Source: Yinghuangia seranimata (GTDB lineage: Bacteria; Actinomycetota; Actinomycetes; Streptomycetales; Streptomycetaceae). From it: a stretch of DNA of 64,000 bases. Of this stretch, positions 35,198 through 45,879 are shown piece by piece. The position numbers and the translations under genes are program-made. The stretch is taken from contig NZ_JASAOI010000010.1 of assembly GCF_029953285.1 (NCBI RefSeq), forward strand, positions 343,064 to 407,063, given 5' to 3'. A model generated the notes under the pieces. That model did no database searches. It was not told the origin of the DNA and saw only the letters and a list, made by a program, of their open reading frames with translations. Position 1 is the stretch's first letter; each line of letters opens with the position of its first letter.

Positions 35198-35224
35198 GGG
35201 CCGATCCGCGGCGCGGGTCGGCCC
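35198..35224. terminator. Hairpin terminator after the membrane protein
   Basis: GGGCCGATCC (35198-35207) pairs with GGGTCGGCCC (35215-35224) with one G:T pair; the loop is GC-rich. It lies 55 bases after the stop at 35143. Confidence 0.6.
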
Positions 35225-35482
35225 TTGCGCGGAACCCGGTCCGGGGGCCGTGCGTCCTAACGCTGTGAAGGAACCGCGACACCTGTGGCGGAGGTCGGCA
35301 CACCGTGGGCGCTGGCGTCCCGAGGCCGGTACTCTGCCACAGGCAGCAGGGGGACAACAGACGCGGCGATCCGCGTCCCCGACCGCTGCGCACACCGCGG
35401 CCGACCCGGTCGGCGGGAACACTGTCGCAGCGAGGAACCGGCGGGGATGATGGGCGGTGGTGGGGGAGAATTCGGGGGGATT

Positions 35483-37948
35483 GTGACCGAACACGAGTGG
35501 CCCGGTGAGCCCCTGGCCAAGGGGGATCCGACCCGGATCGGGCCGTACACGATCCTCGGCCGCCTGGGGGCGGGCGGCATGGGGCGCATCTACCTCGGGC
35601 GTTCGCCGTTCGGGCGGCTCGTCGCGCTCAAGACGATCCGCTCCGAACTCGGCGGCGACCCGGGCTTCCGCGCGCGCTTCGCGCAGGAGGTCGCCGCGGC
35701 GCGCCGGGTGAGCGGTGTGTTCACCGCGGCGGTGGTCAACGCGGATCCGGACGCGGCGGTGCCGTGGCTGGCGACCGCGTACGTGCCGGCGCCCTCGCTG
35801 GAGACGCTGGTCCGCTCGTGCGGCCCGCTGCCGGCGAGCGCGGTGCGGTGGCTCGCGGCCGGCATCGCCGAGGCGCTGGAGTCGGTGCACGCGGCCGGCC
35901 TGGTGCACCGCGACCTGAAGCCGTCCAACGTGCTCGTGGCCAGCGACGGCCCCAAGGTGATCGACTTCGGTATCTCGCGCGCCGCGGACTTCGGCTCGCT
36001 GACGATGACCGGCGTCGCGGTCGGCACGCCCGCCTACATGTCGCCCGAACAGGCCCAGGGCGTCCGCGACATCACCCCCGCGTCCGACATGTTCTCGCTC
36101 GGCGCGACGCTGGTGTACGCGGCGACGGCGCACTCGCCGTACCCCGACCGCAAGCCGGCCGAGGCGCTGCTGCGCCTGGTGACCGGGTCGGCGGACCTGA
36201 CCGGGCTGCCGGACGAACTGCACGAGGTGATCAGCGCGTGCATGCAGCGCGCGCCGGAGCACCGCCCGTCGCCGACCGCGCTGTTGAGCGGCCTCGCGCC
36301 GCTGCTGGACGCGGAGAGCAACTACTCCGACTCCGACAGCCGGCTGCCCGAGGCGGCGGCCGCGATGGTGGAGCGGTTCGAGCGGCAGTACCGGCCGGCG
36401 GGGCAGCGCACTCCCCCGGTGCCCGAGCCGCAGTCCTCGCCGGACGAGACCGACGACGACGTGTCGGGCCGGCTGAGCGAGGACGACTGGGGCAAGCTGC
36501 CCGCGCAGATGCGCAACGAGCAGCGGGCCGGCGCCGGTAACGCGGAGCGCGGGCCCGAACGCGATGCGCCCGCGCGGCCGGAGCCGCAGCAGCAGCCTCA
36601 GGCCCAGCCGCAGGTGACGCCGCAGCCGCGTCCGGAGCAGCCGCAGGTGGGTGCGCAGCCGCGCCCGCAGACGCCGCCGCGCCCGACGCTGCCGCCGACC
36701 GGGCCGCCGCCGCAGCCGCAGCCCCAGGGGCAGCCGCGTCCGCAGCCCCAGCCGCAGCCGCAGCCGCATCGTCCGTCGGTGAGCCCGATGCCCGGGAGCC
36801 CGGCGCCCGCCGCGGCGCAGGGCGGCGCGCCGGCCGGTACGCCGGTGGGCGCGGTGCCGACGGAGCTGGCGTTCCGCAAGCCGCCGCCGGCCACCCCGAC
36901 GTATGTGGCCGACCAGGCGGACGCGCCGCGCCAGCACCCGCCGACGCCGCGTACGCCGACCGGTCCGCTGGAGGTCCCGGCGACGCAGCCGTGGCGGTTC
37001 GCGGCGAGTGCGGAGATCCTGTCGCCGCCGGTGCGCGCGGGCGGCACCCGGACGTCGCGGGTGCACGTGCACAGCAAGGACAACGGGCTGCACACGCTGC
37101 ACCTGGCGACCCGCGAGTGGCGGTTCGACAGCACCGGCTGGTCGCATCCGCCCGCGGTCGAGGGCGACATGATGTACCTGAGCAGCCAGGACAACCACCT
37201 GTACGCGCTGGAGTTGACCAGCCGTCAGTGGCGGTGGAGCTTCCCGACGAACGGCGACGTGGTCGCCGCGCCGGTGGTGGCCAACGGCACCGTGTACTTC
37301 GGCAGCAGCGACAACGCCGTGTACGCGGTGGACGCCGCGACGGGCCGGTGCCGGTGGCGGTTCGCGACGCAGGGGTGGGCGACCACGCCGACGGTCGTGG
37401 ACGGCACGGTGTACTTCGGCAGCAGCGACCGGTGCGTGTACGCGGTGGACGCGGGCGCGGGGTGGGCGCGGTGGCGCTACCAGACCGGCGGCTGGGTGTC
37501 GGCGCCGACAGTGTCGGGCGGTGTGGTGCACGTCGGCAGCACGGACCACTACCTGTACCTGATCGACGCGGGCTCGGGCACGCTGCGCGGCTGGTACCAG
37601 GCGAACGGGCCGGTGGCTCAGCCGGCGGCGGCCGGCGGCATGTCGTACTTCGGCAGCGGTGACGGCGGGCTGTACGCCGTCGACGTGAACTCGACGCGCT
37701 GCCAGTGGCGTTACAGCACCGACGGCTGGGTGACCTCGCCGGTGGTGGCCAACGGTGTGGTGTACGCGGGCAGCAGCGACCACTCGGTGGTCGCGGTGGC
37801 GTCCAGCGGCGAGCCGCGGTGGAAGTTCACCACGGGGGGCCGGGTGACGTCGCCGGTGGTCGCGGACGGGCTGGTGTTCGTGGGCAGCACGGACCGTCAC
37901 CTGTACGTGATCGACGCGGTGACCGGAGGCGCACCGACCGGTCGGTAG
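35483..37948 (+). CDS. Ser/Thr protein kinase with PQQ-like beta-propeller domain
   Basis: An active-looking Hanks-type kinase of 821 aa. Kinase residues: Gly-loop GRLGAGGMG (27-35), Lys50 in VALKTIR, HRDLKPSN (142-149), DFG (161-163) and the activation-segment end GTPAYMSPEQA. A ~190-residue Pro/Gln-rich linker (many PQP) follows. The C-terminal ~310 residues form a PQQ-type propeller with at least seven copies of the pattern GTVYFGSSDNAVYAVDAATG followed by a WRF/WRY strand. No membrane helix joins the domains, so the propeller is cytoplasmic and probably binds partner proteins. GTG 35483 (GGGGGG upstream) is preferred; two ATGs at 35447/35450 would add a Gly-rich tail. Confidence 0.88.
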   Translation: MTEHEWPGEPLAKGDPTRIGPYTILGRLGAGGMGRIYLGRSPFGRLVALKTIRSELGGDPGFRARFAQEVAAARRVSGVFTAAVVNADPDAAVPWLATAYVPAPSLETLVRSCGPLPASAVRWLAAGIAEALESVHAAGLVHRDLKPSNVLVASDGPKVIDFGISRAADFGSLTMTGVAVGTPAYMSPEQAQGVRDITPASDMFSLGATLVYAATAHSPYPDRKPAEALLRLVTGSADLTGLPDELHEVISACMQRAPEHRPSPTALLSGLAPLLDAESNYSDSDSRLPEAAAAMVERFERQYRPAGQRTPPVPEPQSSPDETDDDVSGRLSEDDWGKLPAQMRNEQRAGAGNAERGPERDAPARPEPQQQPQAQPQVTPQPRPEQPQVGAQPRPQTPPRPTLPPTGPPPQPQPQGQPRPQPQPQPQPHRPSVSPMPGSPAPAAAQGGAPAGTPVGAVPTELAFRKPPPATPTYVADQADAPRQHPPTPRTPTGPLEVPATQPWRFAASAEILSPPVRAGGTRTSRVHVHSKDNGLHTLHLATREWRFDSTGWSHPPAVEGDMMYLSSQDNHLYALELTSRQWRWSFPTNGDVVAAPVVANGTVYFGSSDNAVYAVDAATGRCRWRFATQGWATTPTVVDGTVYFGSSDRCVYAVDAGAGWARWRYQTGGWVSAPTVSGGVVHVGSTDHYLYLIDAGSGTLRGWYQANGPVAQPAAAGGMSYFGSGDGGLYAVDVNSTRCQWRYSTDGWVTSPVVANGVVYAGSSDHSVVAVASSGEPRWKFTTGGRVTSPVVADGLVFVGSTDRHLYVIDAVTGGAPTGR

Positions 37949-37974
37949 CAAAACCCGTATTGCGCACGGCTTTT

Positions 37975-38005
37975 CGGCCCCGGCGGGACTTCCCCGCCGG
38001 GGCCG
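37975..38005. terminator. Hairpin terminator after the kinase
   Basis: A perfect 13-bp stem CGGCCCCGGCGGG (37975-37987) with 37993-38005 and a 5-nt loop, 27 bases after the kinase stop. Confidence 0.85.
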
Positions 38006-38103
38006 TTCCATGCCCCAAGATCAAAGCATCACGTTCACATCACAAACCTACCTATCGCTAAGTAACCGCCGTACAGTCTGGCGCACCGGATTCCGGCAGG
38101 CCC

Positions 38104-39108
38104 GTGAACCCAAGGTCGGTGGTGACCCAGGTGCGCTTCCTGTTCCGTCGTATCGCCTTCTACGCAGTGACCGCGTGGGCGGCGATCACCATGAACTTCC
38201 TGATTCCCCGGCTCATGCCGGGCAGTCCCGCGGACACCGTGCTGTCCCGTTTCAAAGGCCAGGTCTCGCAAGCCCAGGTCGACGCCGTGAAGGCGCAGTT
38301 GGGTGTCAGCGACAAGAGCCTGATGTCCCAGTACTGGACGTACTGGGACAACCTTCTGCACGGCGACCTCGGGGTCTCCGTCTCCTATTTCCCCGGCCGT
38401 GTCTCGGAGGTGATCGGACAAGGCGTGTGGTGGACGGTCGTCCTGATCGGCGTGGCCACGCTGGTCAGCTTCGTGGCCGGCACCCTGCTCGGCGTGCTGG
38501 CCGCGTGGAAACGCGGTTCACGGCTGGACGCGCTGTTGCCGGTGACCACGTTCTTCTCCGCGGTGCCGTACTTCTGGATCGCGCTGGTCTCGCTGAGCGT
38601 CTTCGGCGTCGAACTCGGCTGGTTCCCGATCACCGGCGGCTACCGTCCCGAGCTCCAGGTGGGCTGGAGCGGGGAGTTCATCTCCAGCGCGCTGTCCCAC
38701 TCGGTGCTGCCGGCGCTGACGATCATCGTCAGCTCGATCGCCGGCTGGCTGCTCGGCATGCGCAACATGATGCTGACCACCATCAGCGAGGACTACGTGC
38801 TGGTCGCCGAGGCCAAGGGCCTGCGCAGCCGGCGCGTCATGCTCGGCTACGCGGCGCGCAACGCGCTGCTGCCGAACATCTCGGGCTTCGCGCTGTCGCT
38901 CGGCTTCATCGTGAGCGGCTCGATCGTCACCGAGACGGTCTTCTCGTACCCGGGCATCGGGTTCCTGCTGTTCAACGCGGTGCTCAACAACGACTACCCG
39001 TTGATGCAGGGGATCTTCCTGATCATCACGCTCATGGTGCTGCTGGCCAACCTGATCGTGGACCTGTGCTACGTGCTCCTCGACCCGCGCATCCGACAGG
39101 AGGGCTGA
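38104..39108 (+). CDS. Oligopeptide-type ABC permease, DppB class
   Basis: First of two membrane subunits of a peptide/nickel-class ABC importer. The 334-aa protein has the DppB signature: N-terminal helix, then LIPRLMPGSPADTVLSRF, a periplasmic domain, and the EAA loop DYVLVAEAKGLRSRRVMLGYAARNALLP that contacts the ATPase. Six helices are expected. The start is GTG 38104 (weak AGG upstream); a GTG at 38122 is possible. It heads a five-gene operon with three-base to overlapping spacing. The solute may be a peptide, opine or sugar-like compound; the binding protein is 42313-44013. Confidence 0.9.
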   Translation: MNPRSVVTQVRFLFRRIAFYAVTAWAAITMNFLIPRLMPGSPADTVLSRFKGQVSQAQVDAVKAQLGVSDKSLMSQYWTYWDNLLHGDLGVSVSYFPGRVSEVIGQGVWWTVVLIGVATLVSFVAGTLLGVLAAWKRGSRLDALLPVTTFFSAVPYFWIALVSLSVFGVELGWFPITGGYRPELQVGWSGEFISSALSHSVLPALTIIVSSIAGWLLGMRNMMLTTISEDYVLVAEAKGLRSRRVMLGYAARNALLPNISGFALSLGFIVSGSIVTETVFSYPGIGFLLFNAVLNNDYPLMQGIFLIITLMVLLANLIVDLCYVLLDPRIRQEG

Positions 39109-39111
39109 CGC

Positions 39112-40077
39112 ATGGCCGCAACCGCCACCCTGGCGACCGCGACCGAGCCCGGCGGCGCCGAGCCGCCCGCCAAGCGCCGCCTCGCGCTGCTGCGCTCAGG
39201 CAAGGCGCTCACGGGGGTGCTGATCTTCGGCTCGTTCGTGCTGCTCGCCGTCATCGGCCCGTACATCGCGCCGGACGACCCGTCCAAGACCGGCGGCCCG
39301 GTGCTGCAGTCCCCGAGCGCGGACCACCTGCTGGGCACGACGCAATCGGGGCAGGACGTGCTCTCCCAGATCCTCGTCGGGGCGCGCACGTCGATGCTCG
39401 TGGGCTTCGTCGCGGCCACGTTCGCGACCGCGCTCGCGGTGCTGATCGGCGTCACCGCCGGGTACCTCGGCGGCTGGGCGGACGAGGCCCTGTCGATGCT
39501 GACGAACATCTTCCTGGTCATCCCCGCGCTGCCGCTCACCATCGTGCTCACCGGCTACCTCAAGGACGGCGGCTGGTTCCCGATCGCGGTGGTCATCAGC
39601 GTGACCGGCTGGGCGTTCGGCGCACGGCTGCTGCGCGCCCAGACGCTGTCGCTCCGCAACCGCGACTACATCAAGGCGGCCCGCGCGGTCGGTGAACGCC
39701 CGTGGCGGATCATCACCGTCGAGCTGGTGCCGAACCTGGGCGCGATCATCATCTCGGGATTCCTGTTCACGTTCATCTTCGCGATCCTCACCGAGGCCAG
39801 CCTGTCGTTCCTCGGCCTGGGCTCGCTGACGACGTGGAGCTGGGGCACGACGCTGTACTGGGCGCAGAACTCCAGTGCCTTCACCACGGGTTCGTGGTGG
39901 TGGTACGTCCCGCCCGGACTGTGCATCGCGCTGGTCGGCGCGAGCCTGTCCCTCATCAACTTCGGCGCGGACGAGCTGCTCAACCCGAGGCTGTCCCCCG
40001 CCGCACGCCGCGCGAAGCGCAAGGAGCGCCGCGCCGCGGCCGCGGCCGCAGCGGCCGGAAAGGACGGTGTCCGATGA
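39112..40077 (+). CDS. Oligopeptide-type ABC permease, DppC class
   Basis: Second permease, 321 aa. Family features: an N-terminal cytoplasmic tail (AKRRLALLRSGKALTG), PYIAPDDPSKTGGPVLQSPSADHLLGTTQSGQDVLSQILVGARTS, and the EAA loop NRDYIKAARAVGERPWRIITVELVPNLGAIII. The C-terminus ends in a basic KERRAAAAAAAAGK tail. It starts three bases after the DppB-class stop. Its stop overlaps the next start (ATGA), so translation is coupled through the operon. Confidence 0.9.
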   Translation: MAATATLATATEPGGAEPPAKRRLALLRSGKALTGVLIFGSFVLLAVIGPYIAPDDPSKTGGPVLQSPSADHLLGTTQSGQDVLSQILVGARTSMLVGFVAATFATALAVLIGVTAGYLGGWADEALSMLTNIFLVIPALPLTIVLTGYLKDGGWFPIAVVISVTGWAFGARLLRAQTLSLRNRDYIKAARAVGERPWRIITVELVPNLGAIIISGFLFTFIFAILTEASLSFLGLGSLTTWSWGTTLYWAQNSSAFTTGSWWWYVPPGLCIALVGASLSLINFGADELLNPRLSPAARRAKRKERRAAAAAAAAGKDGVR

Positions 40078-41147
40078 GCCCGGTCGCGAGTGCGGTGGGC
40101 GCCCCGCTCCTGGAGATCCGCGGGCTGACCGTCGACTACGGGGAGGGCCCCGGCGCGGTGCACGCCGTCGACAACGTCGACCTCGTGCTGCACCGCTCCG
40201 AAACGCTGGGCCTGGCAGGGGAGTCCGGGTCGGGCAAGTCGACGCTGGCGCACGCCGTCACGCGGCTGCTGCGGCCGCCGGGGACGATCACCGGCGGCCA
40301 GGTCCTCTACCACCGCCGCGAGGGGAAAGACGCAGCGGGACACGTGTCGGACGGCCCGGCGCGGTCGGGCCCGGTGAACGTCCTCGACATGACGAGGCCG
40401 GAGCTGCGGGCGTTCCGCTGGGAAGAGATCGCGATCGTCTTCCAGAGCGCGATGAACGCCCTCAACCCCGTCCACACGGTGCTCGCGCAGATCGCCGACA
40501 CGCTCAAGGCGCACCGCCCGGGCATCACGCGGGCCGAATGCCGGGAGCGGGCGGCGCACTTGCTCACCACCGTGGGGGTTCCGGCGGCGCGGATGAGCGC
40601 CTACGCGCACGAGCTGTCCGGCGGCATGCGGCAGCGCGTGATGATCGCCATGGCGCTCGCGCTCGACCCCGAGATCCTGGTGCTCGACGAGCCGACGACC
40701 GCGCTGGACGTGGTCGTGCAGCGCGAGGTGCTCGCGGAACTCGTGCGGCTCCGCGAGGAGTTCGGGTTCTCCGTGCTGTTCATCACGCACGACCTGTCGC
40801 TGCTGCTGGAGGTCGCCGACCGGGTGGCGATCATGTACGCGGGGCGTGTGATCGAGTCGGCGCCCGCCGAGGAGGTCTACCGGGATCCGGTGCACCCGTA
40901 CACGCGCGGGCTGGTCGCCTCGTTCCCGCCGCTCCGCGGCCCGCGCAGGGAGCTGGCCGGCATCGGCGGCTCGCCGCCGGACCTGCGCGCGCTTCCGCCG
41001 GGCTGCGCGTTCAGCCCGCGGTGCCGGCACGCGTTCGACCGCTGCACGCGGGACCTTCCGCTGCTGCGCCGTCCCGCGGGGGCTCCGGAACGGCTGGTGG
41101 CCTGCCATCTCGACGACCCGAACGGGAGTGCCGATGACGAACGATGA
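40074..41147 (+). CDS. ABC transporter ATPase, DppD class
   Basis: First nucleotide-binding subunit, 357 aa. Walker A is GESGSGKST. The Q-loop is [12 protein letters not shown]. The ABC signature is [16 protein letters not shown], and Walker B is [14 protein letters not shown]. The H-loop is THD, and the C-terminal oligopeptide domain has [14 protein letters not shown] with clustered cysteines (an Fe-S motif in some peptide transporters). An insert of about 15 residues ([20 protein letters not shown]) between Walker A and the Q-loop is longer than usual. It overlaps the previous stop by ATGA and the next gene by 14 bases. Confidence 0.93.
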   Translation: MSPVASAVGAPLLEIRGLTVDYGEGPGAVHAVDNVDLVLHRSETLGLAGESGSGKSTLAHAVTRLLRPPGTITGGQVLYHRREGKDAAGHVSDGPARSGPVNVLDMTRPELRAFRWEEIAIVFQSAMNALNPVHTVLAQIADTLKAHRPGITRAECRERAAHLLTTVGVPAARMSAYAHELSGGMRQRVMIAMALALDPEILVLDEPTTALDVVVQREVLAELVRLREEFGFSVLFITHDLSLLLEVADRVAIMYAGRVIESAPAEEVYRDPVHPYTRGLVASFPPLRGPRRELAGIGGSPPDLRALPPGCAFSPRCRHAFDRCTRDLPLLRRPAGAPERLVACHLDDPNGSADDER

Positions 41148-42306
41148 CACGGCCCCGGTGCGTGCCGCGGAGCCGGCGAAGGAGCCACCCCCGGCGACGG
41201 TGCCGGCGCCGGGCGGGCCTGCGGAGGCGTCCGCGGCGGAAGCTCCCGCGGAGGAGGCCGCGCCGCTGCTCGAGGCGCGCGGTGTCTCCCGCCACTACCC
41301 CGCGCGGCACTCGGGGCGGCTCGGGCGCCGTGCCGTGGTGCACGCCGTCGACGACGTGTCGCTCGCCCTGCACCGGGGGCGGATCACCGCCGTGGTCGGC
41401 GAATCCGGTTCGGGCAAGTCGACGATCGCGCGTGTGCTGGCCCGGCTCGAACCGCCGACCAAGGGCGAACTGCTGCTGGACGGACGGCCGGTGGGCCGGG
41501 CCCGCGGTTCGGCGTTCCGGCGGTACCTGGGCCAGGTGCAGATGATCTTCCAGGACCCGTTCGCCTCGCTGAACCCGTTCCACACCGTCGAGCACCACCT
41601 GGCGCGGCCGCTGCGGCTGCACGGGTCGTACGGCGGCAAGGCGGAGGTGCACGCCGAGGTGCTGCGCCTGCTGGAACGAGTCAGCTTGACACCGGCCGAG
41701 CAGTTCGCGCGCAAGCGGCCGCACGAGCTGTCCGGCGGGCAGCGGCAGCGTGTCTCGATCGCCCGCGCGCTCGCGGTGCGGCCCGAGGTGCTGCTCGCCG
41801 ACGAGCCCGTGTCGATGCTCGACGTGTCCATCCGGCTCGGCGTGCTCAACCTGCTGCGCGCGCTGGGCCACGAGGACGGGCTCGCGCTGCTCTACATCAC
41901 CCACGACATCGCCTCGGCCCGCTACTTCGCCGACAGCGTCCAGGTGATGTACGCCGGGCGCCTCGTCGAAGGCGGCCCCGCCGAGGCCGTCACGCAGACC
42001 CCGGCGCACCCGTACACGCAGTTGCTCATCGACTCGGCGCCCGACCCCGACCGGCGGGCCGCCGTGACCGGCGAACGCGCCGAACGGCTCGGTGAGGCCC
42101 CTGACCTCGCCGCGCCGCCGAGCGGCTGCCGGTTCCATCCGCGCTGCCCGCTGGCGATGCCGGTGTGCCGCGAGACCGCTCCCCCGCACTTCCCGGCCCC
42201 CGGCAGCCCGCCGGAGGACGGCCACTGGGCCGCGTGCTGGCTGCACGCCCCGGACCGGCAAGACCGGCACGACGACCAGCAACCGATGACGACCGGACGG
42301 CGGTGA
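41134..42306 (+). CDS. ABC transporter ATPase, DppF class
   Basis: Second nucleotide-binding subunit, 390 aa. A Pro/Ala-rich N-terminal tail of about 45 residues precedes the domain. Walker A is [10 protein letters not shown]-loop is [12 protein letters not shown], the signature is [16 protein letters not shown], and Walker B is [14 protein letters not shown]. The H-loop THD follows, and the C-terminus carries [17 protein letters not shown] 41134 has GGGAG five bases upstream and starts 14 bases inside the upstream gene, so expression is tightly coupled. Together with the previous gene it would form the ATPase heterodimer. Confidence 0.93.
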   Translation: MTNDDTAPVRAAEPAKEPPPATVPAPGGPAEASAAEAPAEEAAPLLEARGVSRHYPARHSGRLGRRAVVHAVDDVSLALHRGRITAVVGESGSGKSTIARVLARLEPPTKGELLLDGRPVGRARGSAFRRYLGQVQMIFQDPFASLNPFHTVEHHLARPLRLHGSYGGKAEVHAEVLRLLERVSLTPAEQFARKRPHELSGGQRQRVSIARALAVRPEVLLADEPVSMLDVSIRLGVLNLLRALGHEDGLALLYITHDIASARYFADSVQVMYAGRLVEGGPAEAVTQTPAHPYTQLLIDSAPDPDRRAAVTGERAERLGEAPDLAAPPSGCRFHPRCPLAMPVCRETAPPHFPAPGSPPEDGHWAACWLHAPDRQDRHDDQQPMTTGRR

Positions 42307-42312
42307 GAGCAC

Positions 42313-44013
42313 GTGCTCAGACTCGGAAAGCTCGGCAGACGGTTCCTCGGAGGGAAAGTGCTCGCCCGCACGCTGATCGGCGCGACGGCGCTCGCGCTGG
42401 CGGCGACGACCACCGCGTGCAGTGACAAGAGCTCCTCGTCGAGCGGTTCGACGGTCCTGAGGATCTCCGGCGCGCCCACGGGCCCGATGACCCGCAACTT
42501 CAACCCGTTCGTCACCACCGCGTCGGTGAACCTGGTCGGCGGCGTGTCGATCATCAACGAGCCTTTGTTCATCGGCAATCCGCTGAAGGTCGGCCAGTTC
42601 ACGCCCTGGCTGGCGAAGTCGTGGGACTTCTCCGCCGACGGCAAGACGCTGACGCTGGGCCTCCAGAGCGGCGTGAAGTGGACCGACGGGCAGGCGTTCA
42701 CCGCCGACGACGTCGCGTTCACGTTCAACCTGATCGCGAAGAACCCGGCCATCAACACCACCGGCCTCGCCGTGACCGAGGCGCACGCCGAGGGCGCCGA
42801 CAAGGTCGTGCTCAGCTTCCCCGTCCCGGCCTTCACGCAGCTGGCGTTCGTCGGACTCACGTACATCGTGCCCAAGCACATCTGGCAGAGCGTGCAGGAC
42901 CCGGCCACCTACACGTTCGAGAACCCGGTCGGCACAGGGCCGTTCATGCTGGACACGTGGTCGCCGCAGGGCTACCTGCTCAAGAAGAACCCGAACTACT
43001 GGCAGCCGGGCAAGCCGAAGATCGACGGCCTGCGCTACGTCGTGTACAACTCCAACGTCTCCGCCAACCTGGCGCTCGCGCAAGGCGAGTTGGACTGGGC
43101 GGCGAACTTCGTCAACAACATCGACAAGGAGTACGTCGCCAAGGACCCGGCGAACCACCACTACTGGTTCCCGCCGATCAGCCCCACGTTCCTCGGCCTC
43201 AACCAGACGAAGCCGCAGTACCAGAACGCCGACGTCCGCAAGGCGATCAGCCTCGCGCTCGACCGCAAGAAGCTCGTCGAGCTCGCCGAGCAGAACGAGC
43301 AGCCCGCGGCCACCACGCCCACCGGACTGCTCCCGCAGCACGAGCAGTTCATCTCGGCCAAGTACAAGGGCGTCGAACTCAAGCAGGACGTCGAGCAGGC
43401 CAAGGCCCTGATGGCGAAGGCCGGTTACAAGCCCGGCGGCGACGGCATCCTGGTCGGGCCCGACGGCAAGCGCTTCACGATGACGCTGCTCACCTCGTCC
43501 GCGTTCACCGACATCATCACGATGTACCAGGTGATGACCGACCAGCTGAAGCAGATCGGCATCGAGGTGAAGGTGGAGACGAAGGCCACCGCCGAACTGA
43601 TCGGCAACATCTTCACCGGCGACTTCGACGCCACCGGCGTCGGCCCGCTGACGGGCGCGTACTCGCCGTTCGACGTCTACCAGAACCTGCTGGCGGGCTA
43701 CCTGACCAAGCCGATCGGCGAGCCGGCGTTCGCCGACTCGATCCGTTGGAAGGACCCCAAGACCGACCAGCTGCTCATGCAGTACGCGTCGACGCAGGAC
43801 CCGGCCGCGCAGCAGGCCGCGCTGGACGGCCTGCAGGACATCATGGTCGAGCAGGTCCCGGCCGTCCCGCTGTTCAACTTCGTGGCCTGGTCCGAGTACA
43901 ACACCAAGAACATCACCGGCTGGCCCGACAAGGACAACCCGTACGCCGTCGGCAGCCCCGTCGGCCCCGGCTCCGTCCAGGTCGTGGTCAACCTGGAGCC
44001 GAAGACGAAGTGA
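42313..44013 (+). CDS. Solute-binding lipoprotein of the peptide-type ABC importer
   Basis: An extracytoplasmic solute-binding protein, family 5, 566 aa. It has a lipoprotein signal (LIGATALALAATTTAC), then mature domains starting VLRISGAPTGPMTRNFNPF. Family markers are LAKSWDFSADGKTLTLGLQSGVKWTDGQAFTADDVAFTF, NPVGTGPFMLDTW and DVRKAISLALDRKKLVELA. It ends WPDKDNPYAVGSP. Ligand cannot be read from sequence. GTG 42313 is used; GTG 42358 with GGAGGG next to it would give a shorter and quite normal signal peptide, so either is possible. It is the last gene of the operon, six bases after the DppF-class stop, and is closed by a strong bidirectional terminator. Confidence 0.9.
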   Translation: MLRLGKLGRRFLGGKVLARTLIGATALALAATTTACSDKSSSSSGSTVLRISGAPTGPMTRNFNPFVTTASVNLVGGVSIINEPLFIGNPLKVGQFTPWLAKSWDFSADGKTLTLGLQSGVKWTDGQAFTADDVAFTFNLIAKNPAINTTGLAVTEAHAEGADKVVLSFPVPAFTQLAFVGLTYIVPKHIWQSVQDPATYTFENPVGTGPFMLDTWSPQGYLLKKNPNYWQPGKPKIDGLRYVVYNSNVSANLALAQGELDWAANFVNNIDKEYVAKDPANHHYWFPPISPTFLGLNQTKPQYQNADVRKAISLALDRKKLVELAEQNEQPAATTPTGLLPQHEQFISAKYKGVELKQDVEQAKALMAKAGYKPGGDGILVGPDGKRFTMTLLTSSAFTDIITMYQVMTDQLKQIGIEVKVETKATAELIGNIFTGDFDATGVGPLTGAYSPFDVYQNLLAGYLTKPIGEPAFADSIRWKDPKTDQLLMQYASTQDPAAQQAALDGLQDIMVEQVPAVPLFNFVAWSEYNTKNITGWPDKDNPYAVGSPVGPGSVQVVVNLEPKTK

Positions 44014-44057
44014 CGGCGACCGCGGCGGCCGTGCCGCCCGCGGCCCGCTGAACGCCG

Positions 44058-44099
44058 GACGGCCGGTCCGGGACCCCGAGGGGTTCCGGACCGGCCGTC
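44058..44099. terminator. Bidirectional hairpin terminator
   Basis: Arms 44058-44077 and 44080-44099 pair over 20 positions with one mismatch; the inner pairs must open to form a loop. It lies between the ABC operon (plus) and citrate synthase (minus). Confidence 0.8.
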
Positions 44100-44138
44100 A
44101 GTGCGTCAGGCGTGCGCTCGCGCGCGCGACGGGATGCG

Positions 44139-45428
<1,290 letters not shown>

Positions 45429-45590
45429 GGCTGGGTCCCCTACTTCTCGGCTCAGGCTCCGACACCCGTCCGGATCGTGTCCGGTCGGCCCCGGCTTTCG
45501 TGACATGTGTGCACCAGTACGAATAGCAGGCGCGCGTTGCCACGCCGCAACCGGCTCCCGCCTCGCGGTCTAAACCGTGAGCCACATCAC

Positions 45591-45605
45591 GTGACTTATG
45601 GTCAC
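45591..45605. promoter_or_regulatory. CRP-like dyad upstream of gltA
   Basis: GTGAC-TTATG-GTCAC (perfect 5-bp dyad), with an overlapping CACGTG (45588-45593). It is similar to, but one base wider than, the actinobacterial CRP pattern GTG-N6-GNCAC. It lies about 165 bases before the gltA start. Confidence 0.4.
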
Positions 45606-45802
45606 ACCCGGGTGATGCCCTGCCAGGCATCGCGCTATCCCCGCGGGGCCGGTCGACCTGCACGGACCCGGTGGTCATGGTCCGCCGTCGCCCACGCTAC
45701 GGCGTTCGGCGGGCCGCTTCCACTCGATGCCGGCGCTGTCGACGACCGGACACGCAGGGTGATCGAGCGGGCCATCTCACAAGCCACGCACGGTACATGT
45801 GC

Positions 45803-45819
45803 GATTCCTTTGAGGAATC
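45803..45819. terminator. Hairpin downstream of the DNA methylase
   Basis: GATTCCT-TTG-AGGAATC, a perfect 7-bp stem 61 bases past the methylase stop. It is AT-richer than other hairpins here and could be a terminator or an operator. Confidence 0.4.
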
Positions 45820-45879
45820 CGTTGCGGATGGTCGTGTGGTTTCCGTCGGGGTTTGTGTGCGTGCCGGGGCGGTCGCGGG

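Larger units (their letters stand above)
45429..45879. other. Intergenic region upstream of gltA
   Basis: A 451-base gap, upstream of citrate synthase and downstream of the DNA methylase (both leftward). It contains a CRP-like dyad (45591-45605) and a perfect hairpin (45803-45819), listed separately. No protein-coding or tRNA pattern is visible. Confidence 0.5.

Noticed and set aside
33857..38011. A 1384-codon leftward open frame opposite the efflux and kinase genes
   Set aside because: The product is Arg/His/Pro-rich low-complexity sequence, typical of the antisense of high-GC genes; the plus-strand genes are clearly real.
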